From contig NZ_JACRYT010000002.1 in NCBI RefSeq assembly GCF_014333425.1, positions 248,001 to 312,000 of the forward strand: a stretch of DNA of 64,000 bases, in the 5' to 3' direction. The translations under genes were made by a program, and so were the position numbers. The notes beneath the pieces were generated by a model that saw nothing but the letters and a program-made list of their open reading frames with translations, made no database searches and was not told the origin of the DNA. Source of the DNA: Zhenpiania hominis. GTDB lineage: Bacteria > Bacillota > Clostridia > Peptostreptococcales > Anaerovoracaceae. Shown here one piece after another: positions 27,294-36,413 of this stretch (position 1 is the stretch's first letter; each line of letters starts with the position of its first letter).

Positions 27294-27525
27294 AGGCATT
27301 GTCCTCGCTGTCAAAATCCGGGTACAGTTCCAGCTCGGCAAATGCTTCATCGGTCATGGCGGACAGCTTTTTTAGGGCAGAGTCGGTAAGTTCTAAAAGC
27401 TCCGTCTCATCTGCGCCCAGGTAGCCGCGCATCTCGGTAAGGGCCTCGATCAGCTCCTGGCGGGTCCCGTCCCCGGAATTGTAAATGCACATCAGGTTGA
27501 TTTCTTCAAAGGTAAAGTTGTTCAT
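27283..27525 (-). CDS. TTRAP-like transposon-transfer assisting protein
   Basis: A small acidic protein of 80 residues, MNNFTFEEINLMCIYNSGDG, ending in DFDSEDNAYDE. The opening FTFEEINLMCIY and the helical middle (TRQELIEALTEMRGYL) match the small TTRAP family of conjugative transposons. Its stop overlaps the likely start of the helicase, and it follows the ArdC/LtrC-like gene by one base. The function is not established. Confidence 0.75.
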   Translation of the reverse strand: MNNFTFEEINLMCIYNSGDGTRQELIEALTEMRGYLGADETELLELTDSALKKLSAMTDEAFAELELYPDFDSEDNAYDE

Positions 27526-27526
27526 A

Positions 27527-30019
27527 TCAAAGCTCCCTTTCCGCGCTCCTTTTGGGCGCCGTCTTTTTCCGCTCCTGTTTCGGACTCTGCCGGAGCTGTT
27601 CCATCACAGATTTTTTCTTGTCCCGTTCCTCCCGGTGGACGGCATCTGCCAGGTCCATCAGGGAAATGGGCTGTCCGCTTCTTGCCTGCGCCTCCAGCTC
27701 CGCCACCGTTGCTTTGGGGCCGTTGTTGATGATGCCGTCAATCATGCCGTAATCATCCTCAACGGTCATTTCCGCATTTTTCAGCGGATTGGACGGGAGA
27801 AAGCCGGGGATTTCCTGAAAGCCAACACTGTCGCAGTAATGGCAGGATACCACGCCATCCCTTTTTATCGCAACGATGTCGCTGACACTCATGGATGGGC
27901 TGTGGAAGTCTGCCGGGCGGTGAAAATTGAACTGTTCAAACAGCTTGTGAAGCCGCCCGTCAATGTTGCCGGTTTCCGGGAGCGGAGCGGTATAGACCAG
28001 ATCATAGTTGCCACGCTCCACAGAAAGGTCATGGGCGTTCAGCCAGTCCATATTCATAAAGCGAAGTCTCTGCGGGTCATTCTCGGCCACCTGGTAAATG
28101 GCGAAGCAGTCCCCCTCATGGGAAAGAAATGCCCGTTCCCGTTCTTCCTGGTGGTTCAGGCGGTCCTGCACCCGCGCATCGAACTCCGGGCTTTCCTCCC
28201 ATTCCTCGCGGGAAACGGCATACATGGTCCCGGCGGCCTGGGTGTCAAATTCCTCCCGGTCAAACAGCATTTCCGCGCTTCCGCCATCCACCACCGCATA
28301 CACCGTCAGATCCCGCTCGTAAAGCTCCATCGCCCGCTCTTTGGAGAGGGGGAGCATATCCCCGTCCCGGTAGCCGCACTTTTCCAGATCATCCAGCGTG
28401 AGCATCGGGTCCGGCATGGGGTACTCATCCAGCGCCTGCTCCGGGGCATCCGGCAGCATGGTACTTTCCGGGGCGGCGGCCTGGGCCGCTGCCTCCTGCA
28501 TCTGCTGATAGGCCGCCTCCTGCAAGGTTTCAATCATGGCAAGGGGCGCATACTTGATGGACTGGCCTCCCAGGTCGTGCATCTCACAGATTTCCAGGGC
28601 GGCGGTGGACAGGGGCAGCTCCGGCGCGTCCAACTGGCCGCCATCCATCTGGCGGAGGGTGTCTTTGTCATAGAGGGTGTAGTCATAGCCGCCCTCGGTG
28701 GTTTGCAGATGCAGATACACCGCCTCATCCAGAAGCAGCAGCTTTTCCTGCTCAGGCGCAAGCTGGTCCAGCCGCTGCATCAGCTCCGCAGCCTTTGCGG
28801 TATCTTCCCCAGGTTCGTTTTCATCCAGTACGCTTTGGAGCCAGTCCTGAACACCACGCGCCCCGCCATGCCGGAGAGAAGCCGCCAGGTCTTTCACCGC
28901 AGCCTCCCGGTCCTCCACCTGGTCCCGGTATTCATAAGGGTCAAACTCAAAGGCAAACTGGTCGATGTCAGAGGCAAGCTGGTCGATGGGGTCCAGCTCC
29001 GGCGCGGCGGGTTCCTCCGCTGCCGGTTCTTCCGCAGCCGGGACCGTCTGCTCCGGCTCTTTTTTCTGCTCGGACAGGTCAATGCCCTGTTCCTTGCAGA
29101 CCTCGGCAAAGTGCTTTTCGATACCGGCAATCATGCTGCCAGCAGTTTTGTTGATGGTATTCAGGCAGGCACGAAGCTCCGACAGCTCCCGGTTCTTGCA
29201 GTAGGAGGCCACATAGCCGAAGCTGTTCTCCCCGGTTTCGATGCCGAAATACTGACAGACCATGTAGGAAGTGCTTTCCGCCTCAATTTCCTCGATCTGG
29301 TGCGGCTTGGGCTTGGGCGGCTCCTTGGACGGGTCCCCGGCAGCGGCCTCCACCCTCTGCTTTTCATAGTTGTGCAGGGTGGCATGGGTCATCTCATGGA
29401 TGCAGGCACATACGGTCTGGACCTCGCTCATCCCTTGCCGGATGGCGATGCGCTGGGCGGTGGGGCTGAAAAAGCCGTCCATGTTGTCCTGCATCGGTTC
29501 GATGGTCAGGGGAACCGGCGAAGTGCGCCGCAGGGCCTCCATGAAAGCCTCGTAATGCTGGACATTCCCGAACAGGTCGGCGGCAAGCTGGGGCAGCGGC
29601 TTTCCCTCGGTCTGTGCGTAGTCAAACACTTTGATGGGGCGGAAGGTGGGGATTTCAATTTCCTTTTCCTCCATCACCACTTTGCCGTTGGCGTCCAGTA
29701 CCGGGGCCTTGGTGTCCGGGTCGAGCTTCTGTTCCTCGATTTTCTTCTTATAAGGTGTGGGGGCAATAATCGTAATGCCATGTTCGCCCCGCTTTACATG
29801 GCGCTCAAATTGCTGCCACTTGTTGTAACCGGCCACTTTAGTCGCGTTAGGGCGCTGTAAGCGGATCAGCATCTGGTTATTGACGGAGTAGGTGGGAAAG
29901 CGGGACATGACTTTCAGATATTCAGCATACTTGCCGCTGTCAAACACTTCCCGGATGCCTGCCTCGATCTTCTCACCCAGGTCTTTCAGGCGTTCCTTGT
30001 TGGTGGGCTTATCAGCCAT
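27527..30019 (-). CDS. ArdC/LtrC-like protein with metallopeptidase motif
   Basis: A cytoplasmic protein of 830 residues. The start MADKPTNKERLKDLG at 30019 follows GAAAGGAG. Residues 1-120 resemble the ArdC N-terminal ssDNA-binding domain (SVNNQMLIRLQRPNATKVAGYNKW). The zinc-peptidase motif HEMTHATLHNYEK lies near residue 207. Low-complexity acidic linkers follow, then two C-terminal modules including a YodL/DUF4316-like region (DDLEKCGYRDGDMLPLS and SVSDIVAIKRDG). ArdC-type proteins protect incoming single-stranded DNA from restriction; that role is inferred here. Confidence 0.8.
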   Translation of the reverse strand: MADKPTNKERLKDLGEKIEAGIREVFDSGKYAEYLKVMSRFPTYSVNNQMLIRLQRPNATKVAGYNKWQQFERHVKRGEHGITIIAPTPYKKKIEEQKLDPDTKAPVLDANGKVVMEEKEIEIPTFRPIKVFDYAQTEGKPLPQLAADLFGNVQHYEAFMEALRRTSPVPLTIEPMQDNMDGFFSPTAQRIAIRQGMSEVQTVCACIHEMTHATLHNYEKQRVEAAAGDPSKEPPKPKPHQIEEIEAESTSYMVCQYFGIETGENSFGYVASYCKNRELSELRACLNTINKTAGSMIAGIEKHFAEVCKEQGIDLSEQKKEPEQTVPAAEEPAAEEPAAPELDPIDQLASDIDQFAFEFDPYEYRDQVEDREAAVKDLAASLRHGGARGVQDWLQSVLDENEPGEDTAKAAELMQRLDQLAPEQEKLLLLDEAVYLHLQTTEGGYDYTLYDKDTLRQMDGGQLDAPELPLSTAALEICEMHDLGGQSIKYAPLAMIETLQEAAYQQMQEAAAQAAAPESTMLPDAPEQALDEYPMPDPMLTLDDLEKCGYRDGDMLPLSKERAMELYERDLTVYAVVDGGSAEMLFDREEFDTQAAGTMYAVSREEWEESPEFDARVQDRLNHQEERERAFLSHEGDCFAIYQVAENDPQRLRFMNMDWLNAHDLSVERGNYDLVYTAPLPETGNIDGRLHKLFEQFNFHRPADFHSPSMSVSDIVAIKRDGVVSCHYCDSVGFQEIPGFLPSNPLKNAEMTVEDDYGMIDGIINNGPKATVAELEAQARSGQPISLMDLADAVHREERDKKKSVMEQLRQSPKQERKKTAPKRSAEREL

Positions 30020-30056
30020 GAGATTTCAGCTCCTTTCTTGAAAATGGCATGAAAAA

Positions 30057-30085
30057 AGCAGGAAAGCGTTTTGATTTCCTGCTCG
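30057..30085 (-). terminator. Rho-independent terminator after the small membrane gene
   Basis: On the minus strand GCAGGAAA pairs with TTTCCTGC and is followed by TTTTTT. It lies between the stop of the small membrane gene at 30199 and the start of the ArdC/LtrC-like gene. Confidence 0.7.
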
Positions 30086-30198
30086 GTGGTGCCGCCGGTG
30101 GCGGCTGGTATTCAGTTTTGAAAGTTCAGATCAGGTTGGCCCGATGATGGATAGCACGATAAATTAGGATCTTTCCTTTAAGGCATTATACATTTTTG

Positions 30199-30390
30199 CT
30201 ATTTCTCTTGATGATTATTTTTTTCATAATCAATCAATGTACCTATAACAATTCCAATCAACATTCCGATACCTGCACAAATAGGAATAGCAAAAAGATT
30301 TTGCAAAAACGCCCATGCCAACACACCTATGCAACCACCGACAATAAATCCTGTTAATAAGCCAATAGTTAAGTATCTATTGCTTTTCAT
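30199..30390 (-). CDS. Small glycine-rich two-helix membrane protein
   Basis: A 63-residue protein, MKSNRYLTIGLLTGFIVGG, with two hydrophobic helices rich in Gly and small residues. It ends in the charged tail LIDYEKNNHQEK. A good AGGGGGAT site lies upstream and a terminator downstream, so it appears to be a single-gene unit. Its AT-rich composition contrasts with the GC-rich ICE genes on both sides, suggesting later acquisition. I do not recognise a family. Confidence 0.6.
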   Translation of the reverse strand: MKSNRYLTIGLLTGFIVGGCIGVLAWAFLQNLFAIPICAGIGMLIGIVIGTLIDYEKNNHQEK

Positions 30391-30568
30391 ATTGCTATAT
30401 CCCCCTAAAAGTATATTTGTCGTTGACCCTATTATACTATGACCGGCTGCCTTTGGGAATAGATGAATTGTAAACTTGCTGGACGAAAACAGCTTGGCGT
30501 TGGTTTTGTAACGGTTTCAAACACGGTTTTGAGGGGGAAAGGGGAAAACATACGGCAACGCACAAACG

Positions 30569-30609
30569 GGGCCGGAAATGCCTTGAAATACCTGGGCTTT
30601 CCGGCCCCG
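30569..30609 (-). terminator. Terminator after the Cys-rich VLP gene
   Basis: GGGGCCGGAAA and TTTCCGGCCCC form an 11-bp stem ahead of GTTTGT on the minus strand, seven bases beyond the stop codon at 30616. The rest of 30391-30568 shows only short GGTTTTG-type repeats and no gene. Confidence 0.65.
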
Positions 30610-30615
30610 AAAGCG

Positions 30616-30975
30616 TTACATCTGCCCCCGGTGGCGGCGCACCCGTTCACGGGTTTTCTTCCGCTGTTCAAAAGCGGCGCAGCGGGGACAGTACAAGGCC
30701 CGGTTGCTTCTGGCCTGGAAGGGCTTGCCGCAGGACCGGCAGCGTTTCAGATCATCGGCTCCTTGGCCGATGGCCGCGCACAGCTCCGCATCCGCAGGCA
30801 GGACCGCCTCCTTAAAATACCGGCAGAGAAGGGAGTAGGAAATGCTCTGCACACAGACACATCCCTCGCCTTCATCCAGGGCCAGACAGTTTCCCTCGTC
30901 ATAGTTGGCGCACAGGCGGCGGATCAGCTTTCGGGCGCGCCGAAGCTGGCCCTCCGTCATGCGGGGCTTATCCAT
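30616..30975 (-). CDS. Cysteine-rich VLP-domain protein (ICE copy)
   Basis: A basic protein of 119 residues with many cysteines. The N-terminal domain has CANYDEGNCLALDEGEGCVC and QSISYSLLCRYFKEAVLP, giving the VLP name. A zinc-ribbon-like CRSCGKPF and YCPRCA pair and an Arg-rich tail follow. It resembles the protein at 43923-44309 in the nested element. The stop of topB overlaps its start. Nucleic-acid binding is plausible from the zinc sites and basic tail. Confidence 0.78.
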   Translation of the reverse strand: MDKPRMTEGQLRRARKLIRRLCANYDEGNCLALDEGEGCVCVQSISYSLLCRYFKEAVLPADAELCAAIGQGADDLKRCRSCGKPFQARSNRALYCPRCAAFEQRKKTRERVRRHRGQM

Positions 30976-33025
30976 TCCCGAACACCAGCTTGAAGTTGGT
31001 CTTTTCGCCGGTGTCCTCCATCACCACCGTTGCGTCATAGGTCTTGCCGGTTTTCTCCGAATAGCAGCCGGTGAGCTTCACCCGGCCATCTTTCAGGAGA
31101 GAGGCGGCCACCGACTTGGTGAGGTTCTTTTTCTTGGCGGTGAAAAACTTGCTGTTTTTCCAAAGGACAAACCGGCAGCCAGCGTTTTCGCAGAAAAATC
31201 CCTGCTTGCGCTCGGTGACAGCCCCGCCGCAGCGGGGGCATTTGCCCACCGTCTCCCGGTCAGAGGGGAAAAGCACCTGGGAACCGTCAATCACCTTGTA
31301 GGTCCCCACCAGGTCCCGGAGCATATTGCAGATACCGTCCATGAAGGCGCTGGGCTTCACTTCACCGCGCTCCACCTCTTTGAGCTGGTGTTCCCATTCC
31401 GCAGTCAGAAGCGGCGATTGAAGCTGCTCCGGCAGGACGGTAATCAGGGAAACGCCGATCTGCGTGGGAATAAGGTTGGTGGCCTTTTTCTGCTTCTTGC
31501 GTTCCACAAAGCCGGTAGACACCAGCTTTTCTAATATCCCGGCGCGGGTGGCCGGTGTGCCGATGCCCTTGCGCTCCGCATCCTCCGGCATATCCTTTGC
31601 GCCAGCCGTTTCCATCGCGGAGAGCAGCGTATCCTCGGTGTAGTGCTTGGGGGCGGTGGTCTTGCCCTCCTTGATGGTGACAGCGGTGACAGGGAGCGTC
31701 ATTCCTTCTGTCAGTCCGTCCGGTAGGACGCTTTCTTTTGCCGGGTCTGCCTTTTCCCGCTGATAGGCTTTCCAGCCCGGAGCGGTGATGGCCTTTCCTT
31801 TGGCCAAAAACTGGTTCCCGCCGCAGTCCAGAGTGACAGCCGTTTCCTGGTAGCGGTAAGGGGAGCCGGTGGCGCAAAGAAGCTCCCGCGCCACCAGACG
31901 CAGGATTTCCCGTTCCCCGGCAGGCAGGGCCTCCACATCCGCCCGGCCAGCTCCCTCGGTGGGGACGATGGCATGGTGGTCGGTGACTTTGGCGCTGTTG
32001 CATACCTGGGCGGCCAGAACGGTGTCCGGCACAGCCACCCCGCAGATCTTCGCCGCCGCAGCCGCCAGAGCCGGAACCGTCCCTTCCATATCGGCGGTCA
32101 GATACCGGCTGTCGGTGCGGGGATAGGTGCAGAGCTTCTTTTCATACAATGCCTGGAGATAGTCCAGGGTCTGCTGGGCTGTGTAGCCAAGCTGCCGGTT
32201 GGCGTCCCGCTGGAGGGTTGTCAGGTCGTAGAGGGCAGGCGGCTTTTCCGATTTTTCTTTCTGCTCCACAGTCTGGACCAGGGCGGGCTGGCCTTTGCAG
32301 GCATCCGCCACCGCCTGGGCCGCCGCTTTCTCGGCGCATTTCTCACCGGCGGCAGAAAATCCTCCGCAGTCCAGGACCGGCGTATAAAACGGAACCGGCT
32401 TGAAGGCGCTGATCTCGGCCTCCCGCTGGACGATCAGGGCCAGCGTTGGGGACATCACCCGCCCGATGTTCAAAGTGCGGTGATACAGCACGCTGAAAAG
32501 CCGGGTGGCATTGATACCCACCAGCCAGTCGGCTTTGGACCGGCACAGGGCGGACGCATACAGCCCGTCATAGTCGCCGCCCGGTTTGAGGGACGAAAAG
32601 CCCTCCCGGATGGCGGCATCCTCCATGCTGGAAATCCACAGCCGGAGCATGGGCTTCTTGCAGCCGGTCAGGTTGTAGACGGTGCGGAAGATGGACTCTC
32701 CCTCACGCCCGGCATCGCAGGCGTTCACCACCTCGGTCACATCGGACCGCTCCATCAGCTTTTTGAGCAGGTCAAACTGCTTTTTCTTGTCGGCGGCCAC
32801 CGAATACTGCCATTTCTCCGGCAGGATCGGCAGGTCCTCATAGCGCCACTTGGCATAGTCCGGGTTGTAAGCAGAGGCATCCGAAAGCTCCGCCAGGTGG
32901 CCGAAACACCAGCTCACCAGATACCCGCCGCCTTCCAGGTAGCCATCCTTTCGGTTCCCCGCCCCCAGCACAGAGGCGATGCTCTGTGCCACGGAGGGCT
33001 TCTCTGCGATCACAAGTCGGCTCAT
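30968..33025 (-). CDS. topB: DNA topoisomerase III
   Basis: This type IA topoisomerase has 685 residues. The start [17 protein letters not shown] at 33025 follows AAAGGAGCG. The Toprim domain holds the EKPS glutamate and the acidic cluster NACDAGREGE. The family motif RTLNIGRVMSPTLALIV lies in the core, and the active-site Tyr is in CTYPRTDSRYL. A C-terminal Cys-rich zinc ribbon (CPRCGGAVTERKQGFFCENAGC) is also present. ICE-borne TopB enzymes probably relax DNA during transfer or replication. Its start overlaps the small zinc-finger gene upstream. Confidence 0.92.
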   Translation of the reverse strand: MSRLVIAEKPSVAQSIASVLGAGNRKDGYLEGGGYLVSWCFGHLAELSDASAYNPDYAKWRYEDLPILPEKWQYSVAADKKKQFDLLKKLMERSDVTEVVNACDAGREGESIFRTVYNLTGCKKPMLRLWISSMEDAAIREGFSSLKPGGDYDGLYASALCRSKADWLVGINATRLFSVLYHRTLNIGRVMSPTLALIVQREAEISAFKPVPFYTPVLDCGGFSAAGEKCAEKAAAQAVADACKGQPALVQTVEQKEKSEKPPALYDLTTLQRDANRQLGYTAQQTLDYLQALYEKKLCTYPRTDSRYLTADMEGTVPALAAAAAKICGVAVPDTVLAAQVCNSAKVTDHHAIVPTEGAGRADVEALPAGEREILRLVARELLCATGSPYRYQETAVTLDCGGNQFLAKGKAITAPGWKAYQREKADPAKESVLPDGLTEGMTLPVTAVTIKEGKTTAPKHYTEDTLLSAMETAGAKDMPEDAERKGIGTPATRAGILEKLVSTGFVERKKQKKATNLIPTQIGVSLITVLPEQLQSPLLTAEWEHQLKEVERGEVKPSAFMDGICNMLRDLVGTYKVIDGSQVLFPSDRETVGKCPRCGGAVTERKQGFFCENAGCRFVLWKNSKFFTAKKKNLTKSVAASLLKDGRVKLTGCYSEKTGKTYDATVVMEDTGEKTNFKLVFGNG

Positions 33026-33225
33026 GGGTTCACGCTCCTTTCTTTGGGTTTCATCGCCGCCGGTTCCATCACACCCCGGTAACAGGGCAGGATGCAGCCC
33101 TCCCCGTAGCGTTTGCAGCCGTGGCAGGGATGGCCTTTGGCCGGGCGGGACAGGTCAGGCCCCCGCTCCTGGCGGGGGACCTGCATCATCATGCGCTCCA
33201 GAGGGTTGTCGGTGAAATATCTCAT
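33022..33225 (-). CDS. Small cysteine-containing ICE protein
   Basis: The start [18 protein letters not shown] at 33225 is preceded by GAGGATGAGAAG. It has 67 residues. The centre, [18 protein letters not shown], contains four cysteines in a compact zinc-knuckle-like spacing. It is overlapped at both ends by neighbouring genes, showing tight coupling with the DUF4366 gene and topB. This small gene is a regular neighbour of topB in this ICE type. Its function is unknown. Confidence 0.65.
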   Translation of the reverse strand: MRYFTDNPLERMMMQVPRQERGPDLSRPAKGHPCHGCKRYGEGCILPCYRGVMEPAAMKPKERSVNP

Positions 33226-34451
33226 AGCTTCTCATCCTCCGGCTCCGCATCCATAGTAAACTCATCGTCCATTTCTTCCTCTGCGTCCTCGTCCAGATCT
33301 TCCTCCCCGGCAGGTTCCTCGTCCTCGCCGTAGTCGTAATCGTCCAGGTCGGTGTCGCCCTTGGTCTTGGGCTTATTCTTGATGAATTTGATGTAGTAGA
33401 ACGCGCCGCCGCCCGCCAGGGCCGCGATCAGCAAGACAATCAGCAGGCCGCCCATGCCGCCGCTTTCTTCCTCCGGCGCTGGTTCGGTTTCCTCGGCGGC
33501 AGGCGTTTCTTCCGGCTCCGGCTCTGGTTCCGGGCCAGCGCAGGCGGTCATATCCGAAGCGCAGATTTCACAGTTCATATTGACCGCTCCGGCCTGGCAG
33601 CGGGTAGTACAGGAACAGGTGGCCGGTTCGCCATCATCGGCCAGGGCCATCAGGTCCGCCTCGTCCACCTGGTTCAAGAAGTGGACCGTTTCTTCGCCTT
33701 TATCGTCACGGTCAATAATCAGGTAAAAGACATTCCCGGCTTTCGTTTCCAGCGTGATAAACTGCTTGCCGCTGCCGGTTGTGCTGCCGTAATCGTCAAT
33801 CAGGGTCAGGTTCCCGTCCGGGGTCAGGGCGCTGCCGCCCCCGCCGCCAAGCAGTCCCATCAGGGAAGAAAGTTCATCTTCTCCAAGAGAGAGGGAAAAG
33901 CTGCCATCGCCGGTACTGGCATCGCTGATGGTGAGGTAGTCGCCGCACACATAGCCCTCGCGCTCCGGCAGGAGGATTTTCACCCAGCCGCCTTCGGTGC
34001 CGATCACCTCCACCTCGGTCCCATTGGGGAGCTGGGTGATGGCGGCATTGTCGGTCCCTGCGCCGGTGCGGACATTTAGGTTGCCGCCGTTGGTGGTGAC
34101 GGTCCCGGTCCTGGTGCTGGCCGCCTCGCCGCTGGAAGTGATCTGGAGGCCGCTGTCCGTGGTGGTGACTTCCATCTGGGAGCCGAACAGGGAGGAAAGC
34201 AGCTTGGCCACATCTTCCTCGGTCATGGTTTCAGCTTCTGCCGTATCAGAGGCATTTTCGTCTGCATCCGCAGTATCTTCGATGCCGCCGGTGGTGGGGG
34301 CCTCCGTTTCCTCGGCCTGTTCGGTGCTGGCCGTGGTTTCCGGCTTTGCCTCCGGGTCGTTCCCATTGGCAAAAGCCACCGTAGAAAAAGCCGTGAAGCA
34401 GAGCATCACGGCCACAAAGCTGGCAAGGATACGAGATTTAGTTTTCTTCAT
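33222..34451 (-). CDS. DUF4366/CD1107-like exported membrane protein with SH3 domain
   Basis: A protein of 409 residues with an N-terminal signal peptide ([19 protein letters not shown], cut near AFANG). An acidic low-complexity stretch follows, then a bacterial SH3 domain ([21 protein letters not shown]) at about residues 125-180. The conserved DUF4366 domain follows, with several Cys ([19 protein letters not shown]). A transmembrane helix near residue 340 precedes a strongly acidic cytoplasmic tail. It is probably a cell-wall-facing part of the mating channel. Confidence 0.83.
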   Translation of the reverse strand: MKKTKSRILASFVAVMLCFTAFSTVAFANGNDPEAKPETTASTEQAEETEAPTTGGIEDTADADENASDTAEAETMTEEDVAKLLSSLFGSQMEVTTTDSGLQITSSGEAASTRTGTVTTNGGNLNVRTGAGTDNAAITQLPNGTEVEVIGTEGGWVKILLPEREGYVCGDYLTISDASTGDGSFSLSLGEDELSSLMGLLGGGGGSALTPDGNLTLIDDYGSTTGSGKQFITLETKAGNVFYLIIDRDDKGEETVHFLNQVDEADLMALADDGEPATCSCTTRCQAGAVNMNCEICASDMTACAGPEPEPEPEETPAAEETEPAPEEESGGMGGLLIVLLIAALAGGGAFYYIKFIKNKPKTKGDTDLDDYDYGEDEEPAGEEDLDEDAEEEMDDEFTMDAEPEDEKL

Positions 34452-34686
34452 CGCCGGTTTCCTCCTTCTCCGTCATGGCAGGGGCCATCTGGCCGTTTTT
34501 GGACGCTTCGATCAGGGCCGCCAGTTCCTCCGGCGTCATGCCCATGTTGCGGACCATGCCCACAATGTCCAGGTTTTCCAGCTCGGTGCGCTGTTTGTCC
34601 AGTTCCTTCTGCCGGGCCTGAAGCTCCGCGATCTTCGCGGCGTTCTTCTCATACTCGGCATTGATTTTCTTGATTTTGGCGTTCAT
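34438..34686 (-). CDS. DUF4315-like small coiled-coil protein
   Basis: An 82-residue protein, [21 protein letters not shown]. The first fifty residues form a heptad-like coiled coil. The [20 protein letters not shown] segment that follows is the DUF4315 signature. Its end overlaps the start of the DUF4366 gene, and it follows the NlpC/P60 gene. It is a standard small member of the Tn1549-type transfer operon with no known activity. Confidence 0.82.
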   Translation of the reverse strand: MNAKIKKINAEYEKNAAKIAELQARQKELDKQRTELENLDIVGMVRNMGMTPEELAALIEASKNGQMAPAMTEKEETGDEEN

Positions 34687-34703
34687 ACAAAAGCTCCTTT
34701 CTG

Positions 34704-36413
34704 TTACGGCAGTCTCGCAAAGGTGTAAAAATGCTGCTGCCAGTAAGAGGTGTTGATATTTGCGTAAGAAATCGGGGACCCGCAGTGGATCATCATTCCG
34801 TCACCCACATACAGCCCCACATGGGAGGCCCCGGCGGTGTCATAGGTCCCCTGGAAAAAGATCAGGTCGCCGGGCCGGGCGTTCTCACGGGAAACAGGGG
34901 TGGAGATGTTCAAAAGGCCGTTGGCGGTCAGCCGCCCCACATCCCAGCCGGAATGATTGATGACCCATGAAATGAAGCCGGAGCAGTCAAAGCTGGTGCT
35001 GGGAGAGCTGCCGCCCCACACATAGGGATAGCCCAGGTACTTTTCCGCCTCGGTAATCATGGCCCGGAAAGTTTCATCTTCCAGGGCCTCCGGGGGAATG
35101 TCATAGTCGGTAAATTCCAGGCTGCCGCTGTTGGAGGCGTTGGGATTGCCCTCAAAGAGATCGGGCCGGTTGCCCAGCGTTGCCATATAGACCGCGTAGA
35201 GGCTCACCTGTTCCTCACCCATGATGTAGACAGGCAGGTGGGACAGGTCAAAGTTTTCCAGGGTCACATAACAGATATAGTAATCGTAAGGGACCTGCTC
35301 GCTGGTGGTTTCGCCGGTTTCCGGGTTCGTTGAGGTTTCGGTACGGTAGCGTGTCTCCACCACCACTTCCTCGGTGAGAATGTACTGCCGCTCAAAGAGC
35401 ATGGAGAGGGTTCCTTCCACTTCGGCAAGGGTCCATTCCCCCTGATGGTAGGCGGTGAGAATGGAGATCAGCACATAGGGGTCATGGACGATTTCATCCA
35501 GATCAAAGTGATACTCGTCATAGTCATGGGTTGCCTCGTAGTTATCCAGGTAGTCCTGCAACTCTGCCTCCATCTGCGCGTAGGCGGCCTCGGCCCCCAG
35601 CATATCCTCATCGCGGGAGGGATAGGTGGAACCGGCAACGCCGGAACCCACGCTTTCAAACATCATGGAACAGGAGGACATGGTGTTGAGCAGGAAACAG
35701 AGCATCACCACCAGGGCGATGCCCACCAGAAAGCCCCGCCGGTGCCGCCAGACGAACTGTGCCGCCTGTTCACTCTTTTTGGCGGCGGTTTTGGCGGTCT
35801 TTGCCGTCTGTTCCGCAGCTTTGGCGGTACTGCCTGCGGTCTGGCCCGCACGCTTGGCAGCGGCATACTGTTTTTTGATGGCGTGCTTTTGCTGCCATCG
35901 GGACAGCGGATTGCTGGCAAGCTGGGGATTATCCCGCAGGCTTTTGTGGTAAAGGGCGTTAATGTTGGCCTTTTCCAGCCTTTTCTCGGCTTTGGCGGCC
36001 TCCCGGTAAGGTTTCAGCTTGTGGGAATGGTAGGCGCTCTCAATCATGCGCCCGCCCGTTTCGGCGGCTTCTTCCATCTTGTGGGCGCTCTCCACGCCCA
36101 CATTATCTTCCTCGGACTCCCGGATTTCCTTGTGTACTTTGGAGAGAACCGCGTTCCCAGGCGCATCCCGTACTGCATGGGACAGCTTGGAAGGCGGCTT
36201 TTTCTTATCCACTTCCTCAAAGCGCAGGCGGGTGACGGTCTTGCCGGTGGCAGGGTCCGTTACCGTTTCCTCGAAGCGGATTTTCTTCTTAGGGATTTTC
36301 GCCCGCGCTTTTTCTGCCTTGTTCGCCGCCCGGTCTGCCTTGCGGATGGGCTTTTCCAGTGCCGGGGCAGCCCGTTCCTCTTTGGTAAACTGTAAGCGGG
36401 GTTCCTGCCTCAT
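34704..36413 (-). CDS. CD1108-like NlpC/P60 cell-wall hydrolase of the mating channel
   Basis: A protein of 569 residues starting MRQEPRLQFTKEERAAPAL at 36413. A long basic, helical cytoplasmic N-terminus (about residues 1-220) precedes one transmembrane helix (GFLVGIALVVMLCFLLN). The extracellular part ends in an NlpC/P60 domain with catalytic Cys in TSFDCSGFISW and His in GASHVGLYVGDGMMIH. It is a VirB1/VirB8-like peptidoglycan hydrolase that opens the wall for the transfer channel. The start overlaps the virB4 stop. Confidence 0.88.
   Translation of the reverse strand: MRQEPRLQFTKEERAAPALEKPIRKADRAANKAEKARAKIPKKKIRFEETVTDPATGKTVTRLRFEEVDKKKPPSKLSHAVRDAPGNAVLSKVHKEIRESEEDNVGVESAHKMEEAAETGGRMIESAYHSHKLKPYREAAKAEKRLEKANINALYHKSLRDNPQLASNPLSRWQQKHAIKKQYAAAKRAGQTAGSTAKAAEQTAKTAKTAAKKSEQAAQFVWRHRRGFLVGIALVVMLCFLLNTMSSCSMMFESVGSGVAGSTYPSRDEDMLGAEAAYAQMEAELQDYLDNYEATHDYDEYHFDLDEIVHDPYVLISILTAYHQGEWTLAEVEGTLSMLFERQYILTEEVVVETRYRTETSTNPETGETTSEQVPYDYYICYVTLENFDLSHLPVYIMGEEQVSLYAVYMATLGNRPDLFEGNPNASNSGSLEFTDYDIPPEALEDETFRAMITEAEKYLGYPYVWGGSSPSTSFDCSGFISWVINHSGWDVGRLTANGLLNISTPVSRENARPGDLIFFQGTYDTAGASHVGLYVGDGMMIHCGSPISYANINTSYWQQHFYTFARLP

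Noticed and set aside
27485..29860. Long plus-strand frame opposite the ArdC/LtrC-like gene
   Set aside because: Same reason: shadow of the minus-strand gene, with no domain signature.
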